NCBI GenBank assembly: GCA_963971405.1
Contig: OZ020493.1
Span: 1,488,001 to 1,552,000, forward strand
Direction of reading: 5' to 3'
Origin: Psococerastis gibbosa
Lineage: Eukaryota; Arthropoda; Insecta; Psocodea; Psocidae
Length of the DNA stretch: 64,000 nucleotides
Shown here: piece by piece, positions 11,215 to 20,078 of the stretch
Layout: every line of letters starts with the position of its first letter
How positions within the stretch are numbered: position 1 is the first letter of the stretch
The notes under the pieces: model-generated
Database searches by the model: none
What the model saw: only the letters and a program-made list of their open reading frames with translations
What the model was told of the DNA's origin: nothing
Made by a program: the position numbers and the translations under genes

Positions 11215-12123
11215 GTACTTTTCAATTCATATGCATCTATTGAGCAAAAAAAATCCACAGCCTGCAATTTTCAACCGAAATTAATTTTTAATTTTTAAAT
11301 TTCATTAGGAGCAGTACAAATTATGGTTTCAAACGAGTATAAATAAATATTTTCAAATTCGCCCCGTCACCCCTTCAACACGAGTGGAACACAAAATGAC
11401 GCATTAGCAGCAATCCCATTTGAATTGCATGGGGGGTTTAAAGCAATTTTTTTAGGCTGACGAGGAAGGCCTACCTTAATTTAAATTATACCCATGTCTT
11501 CGTCTATTTCTCCTCTTTCAGGCCATGCTATACTTGTGGTGATCAAGCAAGGGGTTTCGCTTTGGGGGTGTGAAACGTCAGGGGGTGCACACGATTTTCA
11601 ACCAAAATAGGACTCTTTCGGCCCCATTATTACCTACTTAAAAAATGCAAACTACAGTACTCTTTCCAGCCATATATTGTTTAAGTTAGTTAATTATGTT
11701 TAAGTTGATTCAGGGGTTGTCACGTAAAACTATCGTCCGTAAACCGACTTTACAACCGACTTACAGACAACCAAATTTTTTTTTTTTTTTCAAAATAACA
11801 CCTACTACATTGATTTTGGGACGAGTGTTCATTAGGCGAGCTATTGACGCCACCCTCTTGGCTAAGAGAATGGGACCCGATGTCTCTAAAGCCATGATTG
11901 GAATGCATGCTTTTAAAGCAATAACTTCATATCGTGTTTTCGAGGCAAAGGGAAAATGCGGTCTTTTTCAATCATACCGTAAAATAGAGAGTTCAAGTCC
12001 TCAATTATTGCTATAGGCTCAGGAGAGCAAGTCTCAGATGAAATTGCTTAATAGTTCGTATATGGACAGCCGTCCCAAAATCAATGTCCTATGTGTTATT
12101 TTGTTCTTGGGTTATATTGCTGA
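11215..12123 (+). repeat. 909-bp inverted repeat, right arm
   Basis: Partner of 7069-7977. A shorter inverted pair is nested in it: ACATTGATTTTGGGACG near 11808 and CGTCCCAAAATCAATGT near 12071. Confidence 0.9.
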
Positions 12124-12329
12124 CATATAGCCCCGCCCACATGTGCTTTCCTTTACTTCATCACCGATACTCTTGGCCGGTACCACACCATGACATCCCT
12201 TATGAATAGCGTCTTAAAGCGTGAAAGCCCCGACGGAATTTTCTTATATTTAAGTTTACACATACTAGACACTATTACGCATAGTTTCAATTTGATATTT
12301 GTCATCCTCTCATTCGTCAAGTAAAATTA

Positions 12330-13880
12330 TACAAAAATTTGAACCAGTCTTCAGGGATGAAAGCCCCAACGAAAAATTCTTATTTTCAGTTTTCAGACTT
12401 GGGTGAACCATGGTTTTCAGATAAGGGGAAATTATTAGCCCACCTCTTCGACAAATTTTTCCCGTTCCCTCCTTTTTTGGATTGCTTCTTAAGGGGTGAA
12501 AGCCCCAATGGAATTTTCTTATAATTACGTTTTGTCATACTAGAAACTACTATGAATTGTTAAAAATTGAGATTTGTCAACATCTCGTTCGTCAAGTTTA
12601 ATTTGACGAAAATTTGTCCCCTTCTTAAGGGATGAATGTCCCAGCAGAAACTTCTTATTTTTCTTTTTCGAGCTCAGGAGAACGGTGGGAATCATATATA
12701 GGGAAATTATAAGCCCACCTCTTCGTCAAATTTTTCCCGGTCCCACCCCTTTTGGATTGATTCTTAAGGGGTGAAAGCCCCAACGGAATTTTCTGATAAT
12801 TACGTTTTCACATACTAAAAACTACTAGGTATTATTTAAAATTGAGAAATGTCATTATCTCGTTCGACAAGAAAAATTTGACGAAAATTTGAACCACTCT
12901 TAAGGGATGAAAGCCCCAACGAAAAATTCTTATTTTCAGTTTTCAGACTTGGGTAAAACATGGTTTTCAGATAGGGGGAAATTATAAGCCCTCCTCTTCG
13001 ACAAATTTTTCCCGTTCCCTCCCTTTTTGGATTGCTTCTTAAGGGATGAAAGCCTCAACGGAATTTTCTTATAATTACGTTTTGACATACTAGAAACTAC
13101 TATGCATTGTTCCAAATTCAGATTTCTCAAAATCTCGTTCGTCAAGTTTAATTTTACGAAAATTTATCCCCCTCTTAAGGGATGAATGTCCCAACAGAAA
13201 CTTCTTATTTTTCGTTTTCGTGCTCAGGAGAACGGTGGGAATCATACATAGGGAAATTATAAGCCCACCTCTTTGTCAAATTTTTCCCGATCCCACCCCT
13301 TTTGGATTGCTTCTTAAGGGGTGAAAGCCCCAACGGAATTTTCTGATAATTACGTTTTCACATACTAAAAACTACTAGGTATTATTTAAAATTGAGAAAT
13401 GTCATTATCTCGTTCGACAAGAAAAATTTGACGAAAATTTGAACCACTCTTAAGGGATGAAAGCCCCAACGAAAAATTCTTTTTTTCAGTTTTCAGACTT
13501 GGGTAAAACATGGTTTTCAGATAGGGGGAAATTATAAGCCCTCCTCTTCGACAAATTTTTCCCGTTCTCTCCTTTTTTGGATTGCTTCTTAAGGGTTGAA
13601 AGCCCTAACGGAATTTTCTTATAATTACGTTTTGACATACTAGAAACTACTATGCACTGTTCCAAATTGAGATTTCTCAAAATCTCGTTTGTCAAGTTTA
13701 ATTTGACGAAAATTTGTCCCCTTCTTAAGGGGTGAATGTCCCAACAGAAACTTCTTATTTTTTGTTTTTGTGCTCAGGAGAACGATGGGAATCATATATA
13801 AGGAAATTATAAGCCCACCTCTTTGTCAAATTTTTCCCGTTCCCACCCTTTTTGGATTGCCTCTTTTGAGGTGAAAGTCC
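12330..13880 (+). repeat. higher-order satellite: 550-bp unit of four 137-bp subunits
   Basis: Every ~137 bp there is a TTAAGGGGTGAAAGCCCC or TTAAGGGATGAATGTCCC block. The variants follow a fixed order, so the whole text repeats with a 550-bp period: the GGATGAAAGCCCCAACGAAA variant falls near 12354, 12906 and 13456. Other constant text is CGACAAATTTTTCCCG and TTTTTGGATTGCTTCTTAAG. The GGGG/CCCC block can form a small hairpin. The short minus-strand ORFs at 12936 and 13486 are two copies of the same non-coding unit. Confidence 0.92.
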
Positions 13881-14171
13881 CCTGGGAATCCTCTGATTTC
13901 AAGATTTCGTCTACTGTACATAGTTCAGCGTAGTTTTCTTTGAAAATTTTTGACCCACCAGTTCGTCAAGTTTTTCCAAAAATTAGGCACTTTAAAAAAT
14001 TTGTAGCACCCAAAAGCCCCAGAGCCGGCTCGTAAGAAAAGGTTTTTTACAGACTAGAGACACATCCTAAGCGCCTTATGAGCTCAAACCTTCTCCGGAA
14101 CTTCGTCAAGTGAGACCCCCCCTGGCTCCCGGACTAAAAAGCTCTGAGGCAACTTATTGATAAAACTAACT
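13881..14171. other. transition from satellite to viral-like ORF
   Basis: Degenerate satellite words (GTTCGTCAAGTTTTTCC, CTTCGTCAAG) persist to about 14110. The left border of the viral-like segment therefore lies between about 14110 and 14172. A stop at 14145 closes the ORF frame upstream. Confidence 0.5.
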
Positions 14172-15416
14172 ATGGCCCTAACTGACATTCTCAAGAATAA
14201 TGTGCTTTTCTTCTTACCAAATAAAAAACAGGGGCTCAAGCAAAATGAACCTATAGCTTTTGAAAGTTTGTTAAACTCAATATCTAAATTCTCTTCCAAC
14301 GCCTCCACCCCAAAGAGTAAGGTTAACTTAGTGTATAACTATGGAGACAGTTTCGATATCACAATAGGCTTTGCCCACTATGATTGTACAAATAAAAAAT
14401 ACAGGCTTTCTCAAGGGATGTCCAAACTTTTAAAAAATCGCACAATAAACAAGGGGAAACTAGCCAACTTCACCCAAATTTGCCACAAGTCGAAACTGCC
14501 CCTGAGGCAGTGTTGCTCATCTCTGAAAAATATTTTTTTACTGCTCGAAACAAGCGACTCAATATGCGGCACGGCAGATTGGGCTTGTCTAATTAGCTCT
14601 CTGGATCACTGGGCATCCCAAAACTATCCATTGGTCATTGGAATTGATATATACACCATGACTGGGTACCTAGATTTTCCAGCTTTAGACGTATTAAACA
14701 CAGTTTTAAAACACGAAAACCTTTACTTTGTCTTCTTTAATAAAGGCTACAGAAACCTGGATTTTCTACAAATCCCAGCCCCGAAGAAATTACCAGTGCC
14801 AAACCCTACAGGGTACATGGTGCCAAAATCCCACTCCGAGTTTTATGTCAACAGTATGATAGAACTGCGCAACCTACTTCTAAATGCTGACTGTGCAAAC
14901 GCCGTTCAATACGGTCAGTTATTAGCATCAGCGTTTTCACCCGTAAACAATTCATCGGCTAGTGCTATTAGCCTAATTAGGTCAAGGAAAATAAATTTAT
15001 TCAATAATGAGACTCAAAAGTACCTGATTAAAACTAATACTGTGTACAGAATGGGGTACACATTAAATGAAGATTATGTTCATTTCAACACTCAAACACA
15101 GAAATTCGTGACCTCAGCAAAATACGTCCTAGTAACAGAGAAAACGGAATTAATGCTCAATGCCGAGTTAACACAAGTGGTGTCCAAAATTCCCCTTCAA
15201 AATTGTCAGATGCCAAAAATCACATTGGTTGAGGGTTGCCCAGGGTCAGGGAAATCTCATTTTATAATACAGCAACATCATCCTAATAAGGATCTCATTT
15301 TAACACACACCAGAGAAGCAGTAGCTGATATTCGCAAAGCAGTTGCAGTTTTAAGGGACAACAAGAGGCTGATGCAGGATTATCGAACAGTGTCATCGTT
15401 CATTGCCGGAGTTTGA
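14172..15416 (+). CDS. endogenous viral element: SF1 helicase part of an alphavirus-like replicase
   Basis: An uninterrupted reading of 414 codons from ATG 14172 (the open frame reaches back to 14157). About residues 350-375 carry TLVEGCPGSGKS, a Walker A P-loop, followed by LILTHTREAVADIR (motif Ia type) and RTVSSF (as in the vRTxDSf block). This spacing is that of superfamily 1 helicases in replicases of alphavirus-like plus-strand RNA viruses such as virga-like and nege-like viruses. The other helicase motifs (Walker B DE, GDxxQ, and the C-terminal ones) and the polymerase are absent because the ORF ends at 15414. The ~350 residues upstream fit the poorly conserved region before such helicases; I see no methyltransferase motif there. 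The ORF begins at the edge of a satellite and ends 11 nt before a LINE ORF2 on the same strand. It is probably a dead fragment, though it is intact. The alternative of a cellular UvrD/Upf1-like gene is less likely given the Ia and RTVSSF blocks. Confidence 0.8.
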   Translation: MALTDILKNNVLFFLPNKKQGLKQNEPIAFESLLNSISKFSSNASTPKSKVNLVYNYGDSFDITIGFAHYDCTNKKYRLSQGMSKLLKNRTINKGKLANFTQICHKSKLPLRQCCSSLKNIFLLLETSDSICGTADWACLISSLDHWASQNYPLVIGIDIYTMTGYLDFPALDVLNTVLKHENLYFVFFNKGYRNLDFLQIPAPKKLPVPNPTGYMVPKSHSEFYVNSMIELRNLLLNADCANAVQYGQLLASAFSPVNNSSASAISLIRSRKINLFNNETQKYLIKTNTVYRMGYTLNEDYVHFNTQTQKFVTSAKYVLVTEKTELMLNAELTQVVSKIPLQNCQMPKITLVEGCPGSGKSHFIIQQHHPNKDLILTHTREAVADIRKAVAVLRDNKRLMQDYRTVSSFIAGV

Positions 15417-15427
15417 GTCACTAAACC

Positions 15428-16588
15428 ATGGCTGATGATCCTGAATTATTCTCTAATGAGCTATTATTCCTCCTGACTAATTATTCATTAATAGACGCTG
15501 ATTCAGCGGAGATTACTATTAATATTGATAATGGATCCTCGTTAGAGGACTCATTACTATCAGTTGCTCAACTTCACCCTACTGCACTTCATATTGCTCA
15601 CATTAATTCACAATCCCTCTTAGCTCATGTTGATTACCTACAAGCCTCCTTTCTCTCCTGTAAATTTCATATTATAGCGGTCAGTGAAACATGGTTGAAG
15701 CCCTCTTTGGACTCTAGCCTGGTTGCTCTCCCCGAATACTCCTTCTTTCGGAATGATCGCATTGGGAAGGGTGGTGGTGGCGTTGGGATATTCGTACACG
15801 ATAGCATTAAAGCCAAAGTCCTCGAATTGTCAAACGGGCAGTATAACGAAAAGTGTGAATTTATATTCATGGAAATAATTTTGAGAAAACAAAAGCTTTT
15901 ATTTGGTGTTTGCTACAGGCCTCCTTGCGTTGATAGTGCATTCTCAGAGTATGAATCAGCTCTTCTGGAGCTTTCAACTGCGTATGATCATATTATTGTA
16001 ACTGGTGACTACAACGCAGACTTGCTAAAAAAGGAGAAACCTGAAACGAGGAGCTTGTTGAGCATATTCGAGTCATGTGGCATACAACCTCTTTCGCTAT
16101 CTCCCACCCACAACAATGCTCTATTGGACATAATGGTTGTTAGTGATAGTAGGCGCGCACTGAATCATGGGCAGTTAGTCGCTCCAGGTTTTTCTCACCA
16201 TGACTTGATTTATCTAAGTTACTCTATTAAGCCCCCTAAACCACCACCAAAGTTTATCACCTACAGAAGTTTTAAAGATTTCAGTGAAGAGGATTTTATG
16301 AGATGCGCGGCACTCCTACCATGGCACGAAATTCAGGTACTATCCAGTGTTAATGACAAAATAGACAGGCTGAATTCAATGACAATCTCATTGTATGACA
16401 GATTTGCACCAGTAGTCACACGTAGGGTGACACACCCCCCCGCGCCTTGGCTTACGCCAGTCATCAAAACTCTAATGAAGGATAGGGATCGAGCATTCTC
16501 TCTTTGCAAACGCCACCCTACATTGGAAGCGCGCGCCAGGTACAAAAAACTCAGAAACAGGGTGTCACAGGCCATCAGGAATGCCTAA
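15428..16588 (+). CDS. LINE ORF2 N-terminus: APE-type endonuclease
   Basis: 386 codons from ATG 15428; an in-frame stop at 15422 excludes an upstream start. Landmarks of apurinic-like endonucleases of Jockey/CR1-type LINEs: HINSQSL with Asn60, SETWL with Glu87, CYRPP at 162-166, TGDYNAD with Asp194 and Asn196, LLDIMVVSD at 232-240, and SHHDLIYL at 256-263. The usual S-D-H triad reads S-H-H here, so the Asp position is changed. This nuclease nicks target DNA to prime reverse transcription. After the TAA at 16586 the same frame stays open to about 16775 (SGKKLWSRLKKFG, SHFDPDKLNNHY), so a single stop separates endonuclease and linker. The RT domain is missing. Confidence 0.9.
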   Translation: MADDPELFSNELLFLLTNYSLIDADSAEITINIDNGSSLEDSLLSVAQLHPTALHIAHINSQSLLAHVDYLQASFLSCKFHIIAVSETWLKPSLDSSLVALPEYSFFRNDRIGKGGGGVGIFVHDSIKAKVLELSNGQYNEKCEFIFMEIILRKQKLLFGVCYRPPCVDSAFSEYESALLELSTAYDHIIVTGDYNADLLKKEKPETRSLLSIFESCGIQPLSLSPTHNNALLDIMVVSDSRRALNHGQLVAPGFSHHDLIYLSYSIKPPKPPPKFITYRSFKDFSEEDFMRCAALLPWHEIQVLSSVNDKIDRLNSMTISLYDRFAPVVTRRVTHPPAPWLTPVIKTLMKDRDRAFSLCKRHPTLEARARYKKLRNRVSQAIRNA

Positions 16589-16775
16589 TTAAAACAAGCT
16601 CACTCTCTTTGCGAACTGTCTGGGAAGAAACTTTGGTCACGTCTTAAAAAGTTTGGAGTTGGTAAGAAAACAACGAATTCCATTTCACATTTTGATCCAG
16701 ACAAATTAAATAATCACTATGCATCCGTAGTGCCTATACCTCTTATAAATGAAGTACACAGTACGGTTGAAAATA
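15428..16775 (+). mobile_element. 3'-truncated Jockey/CR1-like LINE, fused to viral segment
   Basis: Endonuclease plus linker only. On the 5' side it starts at the ORF2 ATG directly after the viral-like ORF. On the 3' side it meets an inverted RT fragment near 16775, before its own RT could begin. Confidence 0.75.
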
Positions 16776-17150
16776 TTATGTCTCAGCCCTTGTCTCAGCA
16801 GTTGATTTACCGCTCTGGTAGGCAAATTGATCCTTATGCAGTGGTTCCTTGGGTAGGAGTTCCTGTCTGATAAAGTTGTCAATTATCTTCTCCATCGTTT
16901 TTAATAGAAAGGATGATAGACTGATCGGACGATATGATTTCGCCTCCATACTTGGGCGTTTTCCCGCCTTGGGTAGGAAGCTTACTCTAACGTCTCTCCA
17001 CAGATCGGGTATGTAGGCCCATGTGAAGCTTGCTCGAAAAAGGCTCACCAGATCTTTCACCAGGACCGGGAGACCTCGTTGCAAGAGCACAGGGTAGATG
17101 CCGTCCCCTCCAGGAGATTTGTAGGGTTTGAAAGATTTTAATAAAACCAA
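16776..17150 (-). pseudogene. RT fragment of another LINE
   Basis: The minus strand reads YKSPGGDGIYPVLLQ, IPDLWRDVRVSFLPKAGK, SYRPISLSSFLLKTMEKIID and QFAYQSGKST, the first RT blocks (fingers) of an R1/LOA/I-type LINE. The catalytic YADD part is missing. It lies in opposite orientation to the endonuclease ORF beside it and by its motifs resembles the LINE at 23.4-25.7 kb more than a CR1/Jockey element, so it is probably a separate insertion. Confidence 0.85.
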
Positions 17151-17892
17151 AAGTAAAATATTGGCATTTGCCTCAGTTGCCTACTGGTAAATCCGCCACT
17201 GCCACTGATTATGCAGTAAATTATTCAAGTTCAGCCACAATTTTTTTCATTTCACCAGCTAAGAACCACTCTACACTGCATACGTACAATGGTAAATGAC
17301 ATAACTATCTAAATTTCGATTTCTAGAACATTTATAATAATCGGAAGCTGCTTACTTTCCAAAAAGGTAGTGGAAAATCCAAATAGCACAGATGGGCCAT
17401 ACGTATCCGCCTATGCGTTAGGGTGGCTGCCCCTCCCCCATACGGCCATACCGCATTGCTTATTAGTATTTAGTTTCGCAGGTTGGTACAGTAGTTCGTC
17501 TAAGGTTCCTAATCTTCCTTACAAAACAAGTTCAAGTCGATTAAACCGTTTTCAAGATAAGAATTTTTTTTAGAAAAATAAGTTCTATAATGCGCCGAAC
17601 AAAAAAGTTGCAAGACAAAGGGGCGTGGGCGGGGCCCCGTCCATAAAGAAAATGAAGCGACCGCTTCAGCCAGGCTTCGCACGCTTCATAGGTAGGCCCA
17701 CGCAAGGTTAAACAGAACTTTACGCCCGAAAGGCATAAATACAAGCCTATTGTAATGAGAATTGACTACAATTTTCAAAATTTTCTTTAAAATGAATATT
17801 TTTTTAATAAACATAAAGAAAAACAAGAATTTTTTCAAAAGTTAGCTAAGTACGTGGTTGGCTCAGATCAACTCTTATTACTTCTCAGCCCC
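17151..17892. other. unassigned; GC-rich patches
   Basis: No gene recognised. Around 17400-17480 and 17620-17700 there are GC-richer REP-G-like patches (GGGGCGTGGGCGGGGCCCCG). Confidence 0.4.
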
Positions 17893-18106
17893 TGTAGGCA
17901 GTGGCGTAAATAACACCCCCGCAACCCCCGCGACATTGGGGGGCGCAGCATTGCTGGGGGCCCACTTCGGTTCCCAAAAATAATACGATAATTTAGAAAT
18001 TTACTTACTTAATAAAAATATTAAATATCAATTTGTTGTCCATGTTGACTATAATTATGAAATTAGGAACTTTATCTCATTTAAAACTACAAATTTTCTT
18101 CCTTGT
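17893..18106 (+). repeat. REP-G element, split by a hAT insertion
   Basis: CAGTGGCGTAAATAACACC followed by text matching 1200-1380 (AATATTAAATATCAATTTGT, TTTAAAACTA). It resumes at 19490 (TTTCTCGCCAATCCTGCG) beyond the hAT element. Confidence 0.6.
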
Positions 18107-18449
18107 CAGGGCAGGCCCGTGGTTTTTCGGCGCCCTATAGGCGAAACTTTTGCCCCCCTTCTCCCCACCTATTTTTATTGTTTTTATTTTATTTTTATTA
18201 TTTTTATTGGTGGTGTTTAATACCTTGGTGAACTGCCAAATAAATCACACAAGCTATTGTACCAATATTTTTTTATATTTTCAATTTCGAACAGTAGGTA
18301 TATTAAATATATATAATAGGATAAACATTAGAGCTAAGAAAGAGTCAAAGACAAGAAGTGGGTACCAACGTTCTTGGTTATTTACATATGCTTTACAAAC
18401 AAAACCGTAACTGACTTGACAATTAGGTCGAATAAAGAAAATTGATTAA

Positions 18450-18542
18450 TTTAATAAACAAAAAACCTTCTGTCTTCTGGCTTTCTTTTTGGATAATTCT
18501 GATACTATTTCGCTGAGGTTAATATTTTGCGCCAAGTCAGCA
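18450..18542 (-). pseudogene. hAT transposase C-terminal tail
   Basis: The minus strand reads DLAQNINLSEIVSELSKKKA followed by RRQKVF, like the extreme C-terminus after the hAT dimerisation domain. It is followed by a stop near 18446. The conserved ERSFSKL part that should precede it is deleted. Confidence 0.7.
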
Positions 18543-18920
18543 GGGACGCCGACTTGGGGGGGGGGGGGGCCATCTTGCCCCCGCAGACTAGTTTCTGGGG
18601 GCAGCGCCCCCCCTCCCCCCAGAAGCAAAGAACCCTTAGTGCAGTTTATTTATTTGTCTCCCTAATATTTCAAACATTAAGATAAAAATAAATCATATAA
18701 TTTGGCATTTGCACCGCACCAACTTTTAGAAACTTTTTCGCGCCAATTTTGTTTGAATAGCCAACTTTCGAATGATTTTTGATATAAAGGTTTTAGTCAA
18801 TAGTTTTATAGAAAGAGCGAGTGTACGTCGGTCGTCGTTTTCTGCATTATAGTTATTTTAAGTTCCCCCGAGGGGAAAATTTGAGAACATAAGTGCGAAA
18901 TAGTGGGGTTTTCCGCATTT

Positions 18921-19240
18921 TAACGTCAGCAGAATACGGAGAGCCACAAGCAATTTAGGGACACTTTCCTTTATGTCAGATTTTAGAAGGAAGTCAAGAA
19001 CATCTTTGGGTGTTGATTCTTCTGAAACATGCCTCGATATTCCTAGTAGTTCCCCGCAAAGCTCCACAGCAACAATGTCTTTAAGTCCATTGTGGGTTAA
19101 CAATTCTTCTAAGGTTTTGGATTTCTCTAATAAAAACTCTTTACTGCGAGTGGCAAGTGCGCGAATGATGGTTGACGCGAGCGGGATCAGAACAACTACT
19201 CGTATATGTGCGTCTCTGTTTCTACAGATGACGGACAACT
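18921..19240 (-). pseudogene. hAT transposase fragment (before dimerisation block)
   Basis: ESTPKDVLDFLLKSDIKESV followed by PKLLVALRILLTL matches the region just before the PVSVASAERSFS-type block of ZMYM-like hAT transposases. At LTL the reading runs into REP-G text (KCGKPHYFAL), which marks the deletion point. Confidence 0.75.
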
Positions 19241-19506
19241 ACCACGTCTCTGACAAATTATCTAGTACCGGTACTGTTAAAAGAATTATTATTAATTTTT
19301 TTCTCTTCATTTTAAGCCTTTTAAGCTGTTCAAAAAAAACTTCTCCTTCAAACATTGTGTTTTTATTTCCGGTGAATTTTTCTATAGTTTTTATATAATT
19401 TTTTCCGAAGAGCGCCGCTCCGCGGCACCCCTTGAAGTTCGGCGCCCTAGGCGGTCGCCTAGTTTGCCTATAGGCACGGGCCGGCCCTGTTTCTCGCCAA
19501 TCCTGC

Positions 19507-20078
19507 GCTTAACCAGTGGCAGCAGAATGCACTAGCCACTGGATACCAGCAAAACCAGACAGCGGCTGGTTCGTTTTTCATTATTATTTATACTACAAAC
19601 TTTTTCTTTCCATTCCACCAAGACCGCAAAAAATCTATATTTTATTGTTAAATGCGTATAACCCCACTGTATTACACTTATATTTACAATTTTTTTTCTC
19701 TGGGGGTGACCCCCGGGGCCCCCTCGTTGGATTGCGTGCAAAATTATTTCTAGAAAATCTATGCCGTCGTAATGTTAACATAACGATTAAGTCTGCATAT
19801 CCACCAAATGTTATCTGGCTGTGTCACCACTAAATTAGCATTTTGTGTGCCTATGCTATCATATAATATAGCCTGTGAGTAACACCATAACCTCTTAAGA
19901 ATATACTAGATAGGATCACAGCCACCCCCGAAAAAAATCCTGGCTACGGCCTTGCACTCCACTATTGACTACCACTCATAACAAAGATGAAATAATAAGG
20001 CAAGGTAGGGCGCACCAAAGGACTTGCGGGGGGGGGGGGGGGGGCGCAGCAGAAGTTATTTACGCTACTGCCTATAGG
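19507..20078. repeat. CAGTGGCAGCAGAATGCACT repeat and inverted REP-G
   Basis: 19507-19640 matches 5985-6110. 19660-20075 matches 10305-10650 in reverse, ending TTATTTACGCTACTGCC and carrying a G-run at 20029-20044. Confidence 0.6.

Larger units (their letters stand above)
18107..19489 (-). mobile_element. internally deleted hAT transposon
   Basis: The termini are inverted: CAGGGCAGGCCCGTGG on the left and the complement of CACGGGCCGGCCCTG on the right, a known style of hAT ends. The flanking 8-mers TTCCTTGT and TTTCTCGC agree at five of eight positions, compatible with an old 8-bp target duplication. Two transposase remnants lie inside, separated by GC-rich REP-G sequence and a G-run, so it is a non-autonomous deletion derivative nested in another repeat. 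Confidence 0.8.

Noticed and set aside
12330-13880. CRISPR-like or hammerhead-like array (regular GGGGTGAAAGCCCC blocks)
   Set aside because: The spacers are themselves repeated, the genome is eukaryotic, and the CTGANGA/GAAAC hammerhead core is absent.
15667-15870. Minus-strand ORF over the endonuclease
   Set aside because: Antisense shadow of the LINE endonuclease ORF.
15428-17150. Twin-priming inversion of a single LINE
   Set aside because: Twin priming leaves the 5' part inverted before a forward 3' part. Here the 5' part is forward and the RT piece inverted, and the two look like different clades.
18973-19398. 141-codon plus-strand ORF
   Set aside because: Antisense shadow of the hAT transposase fragment on the minus strand.
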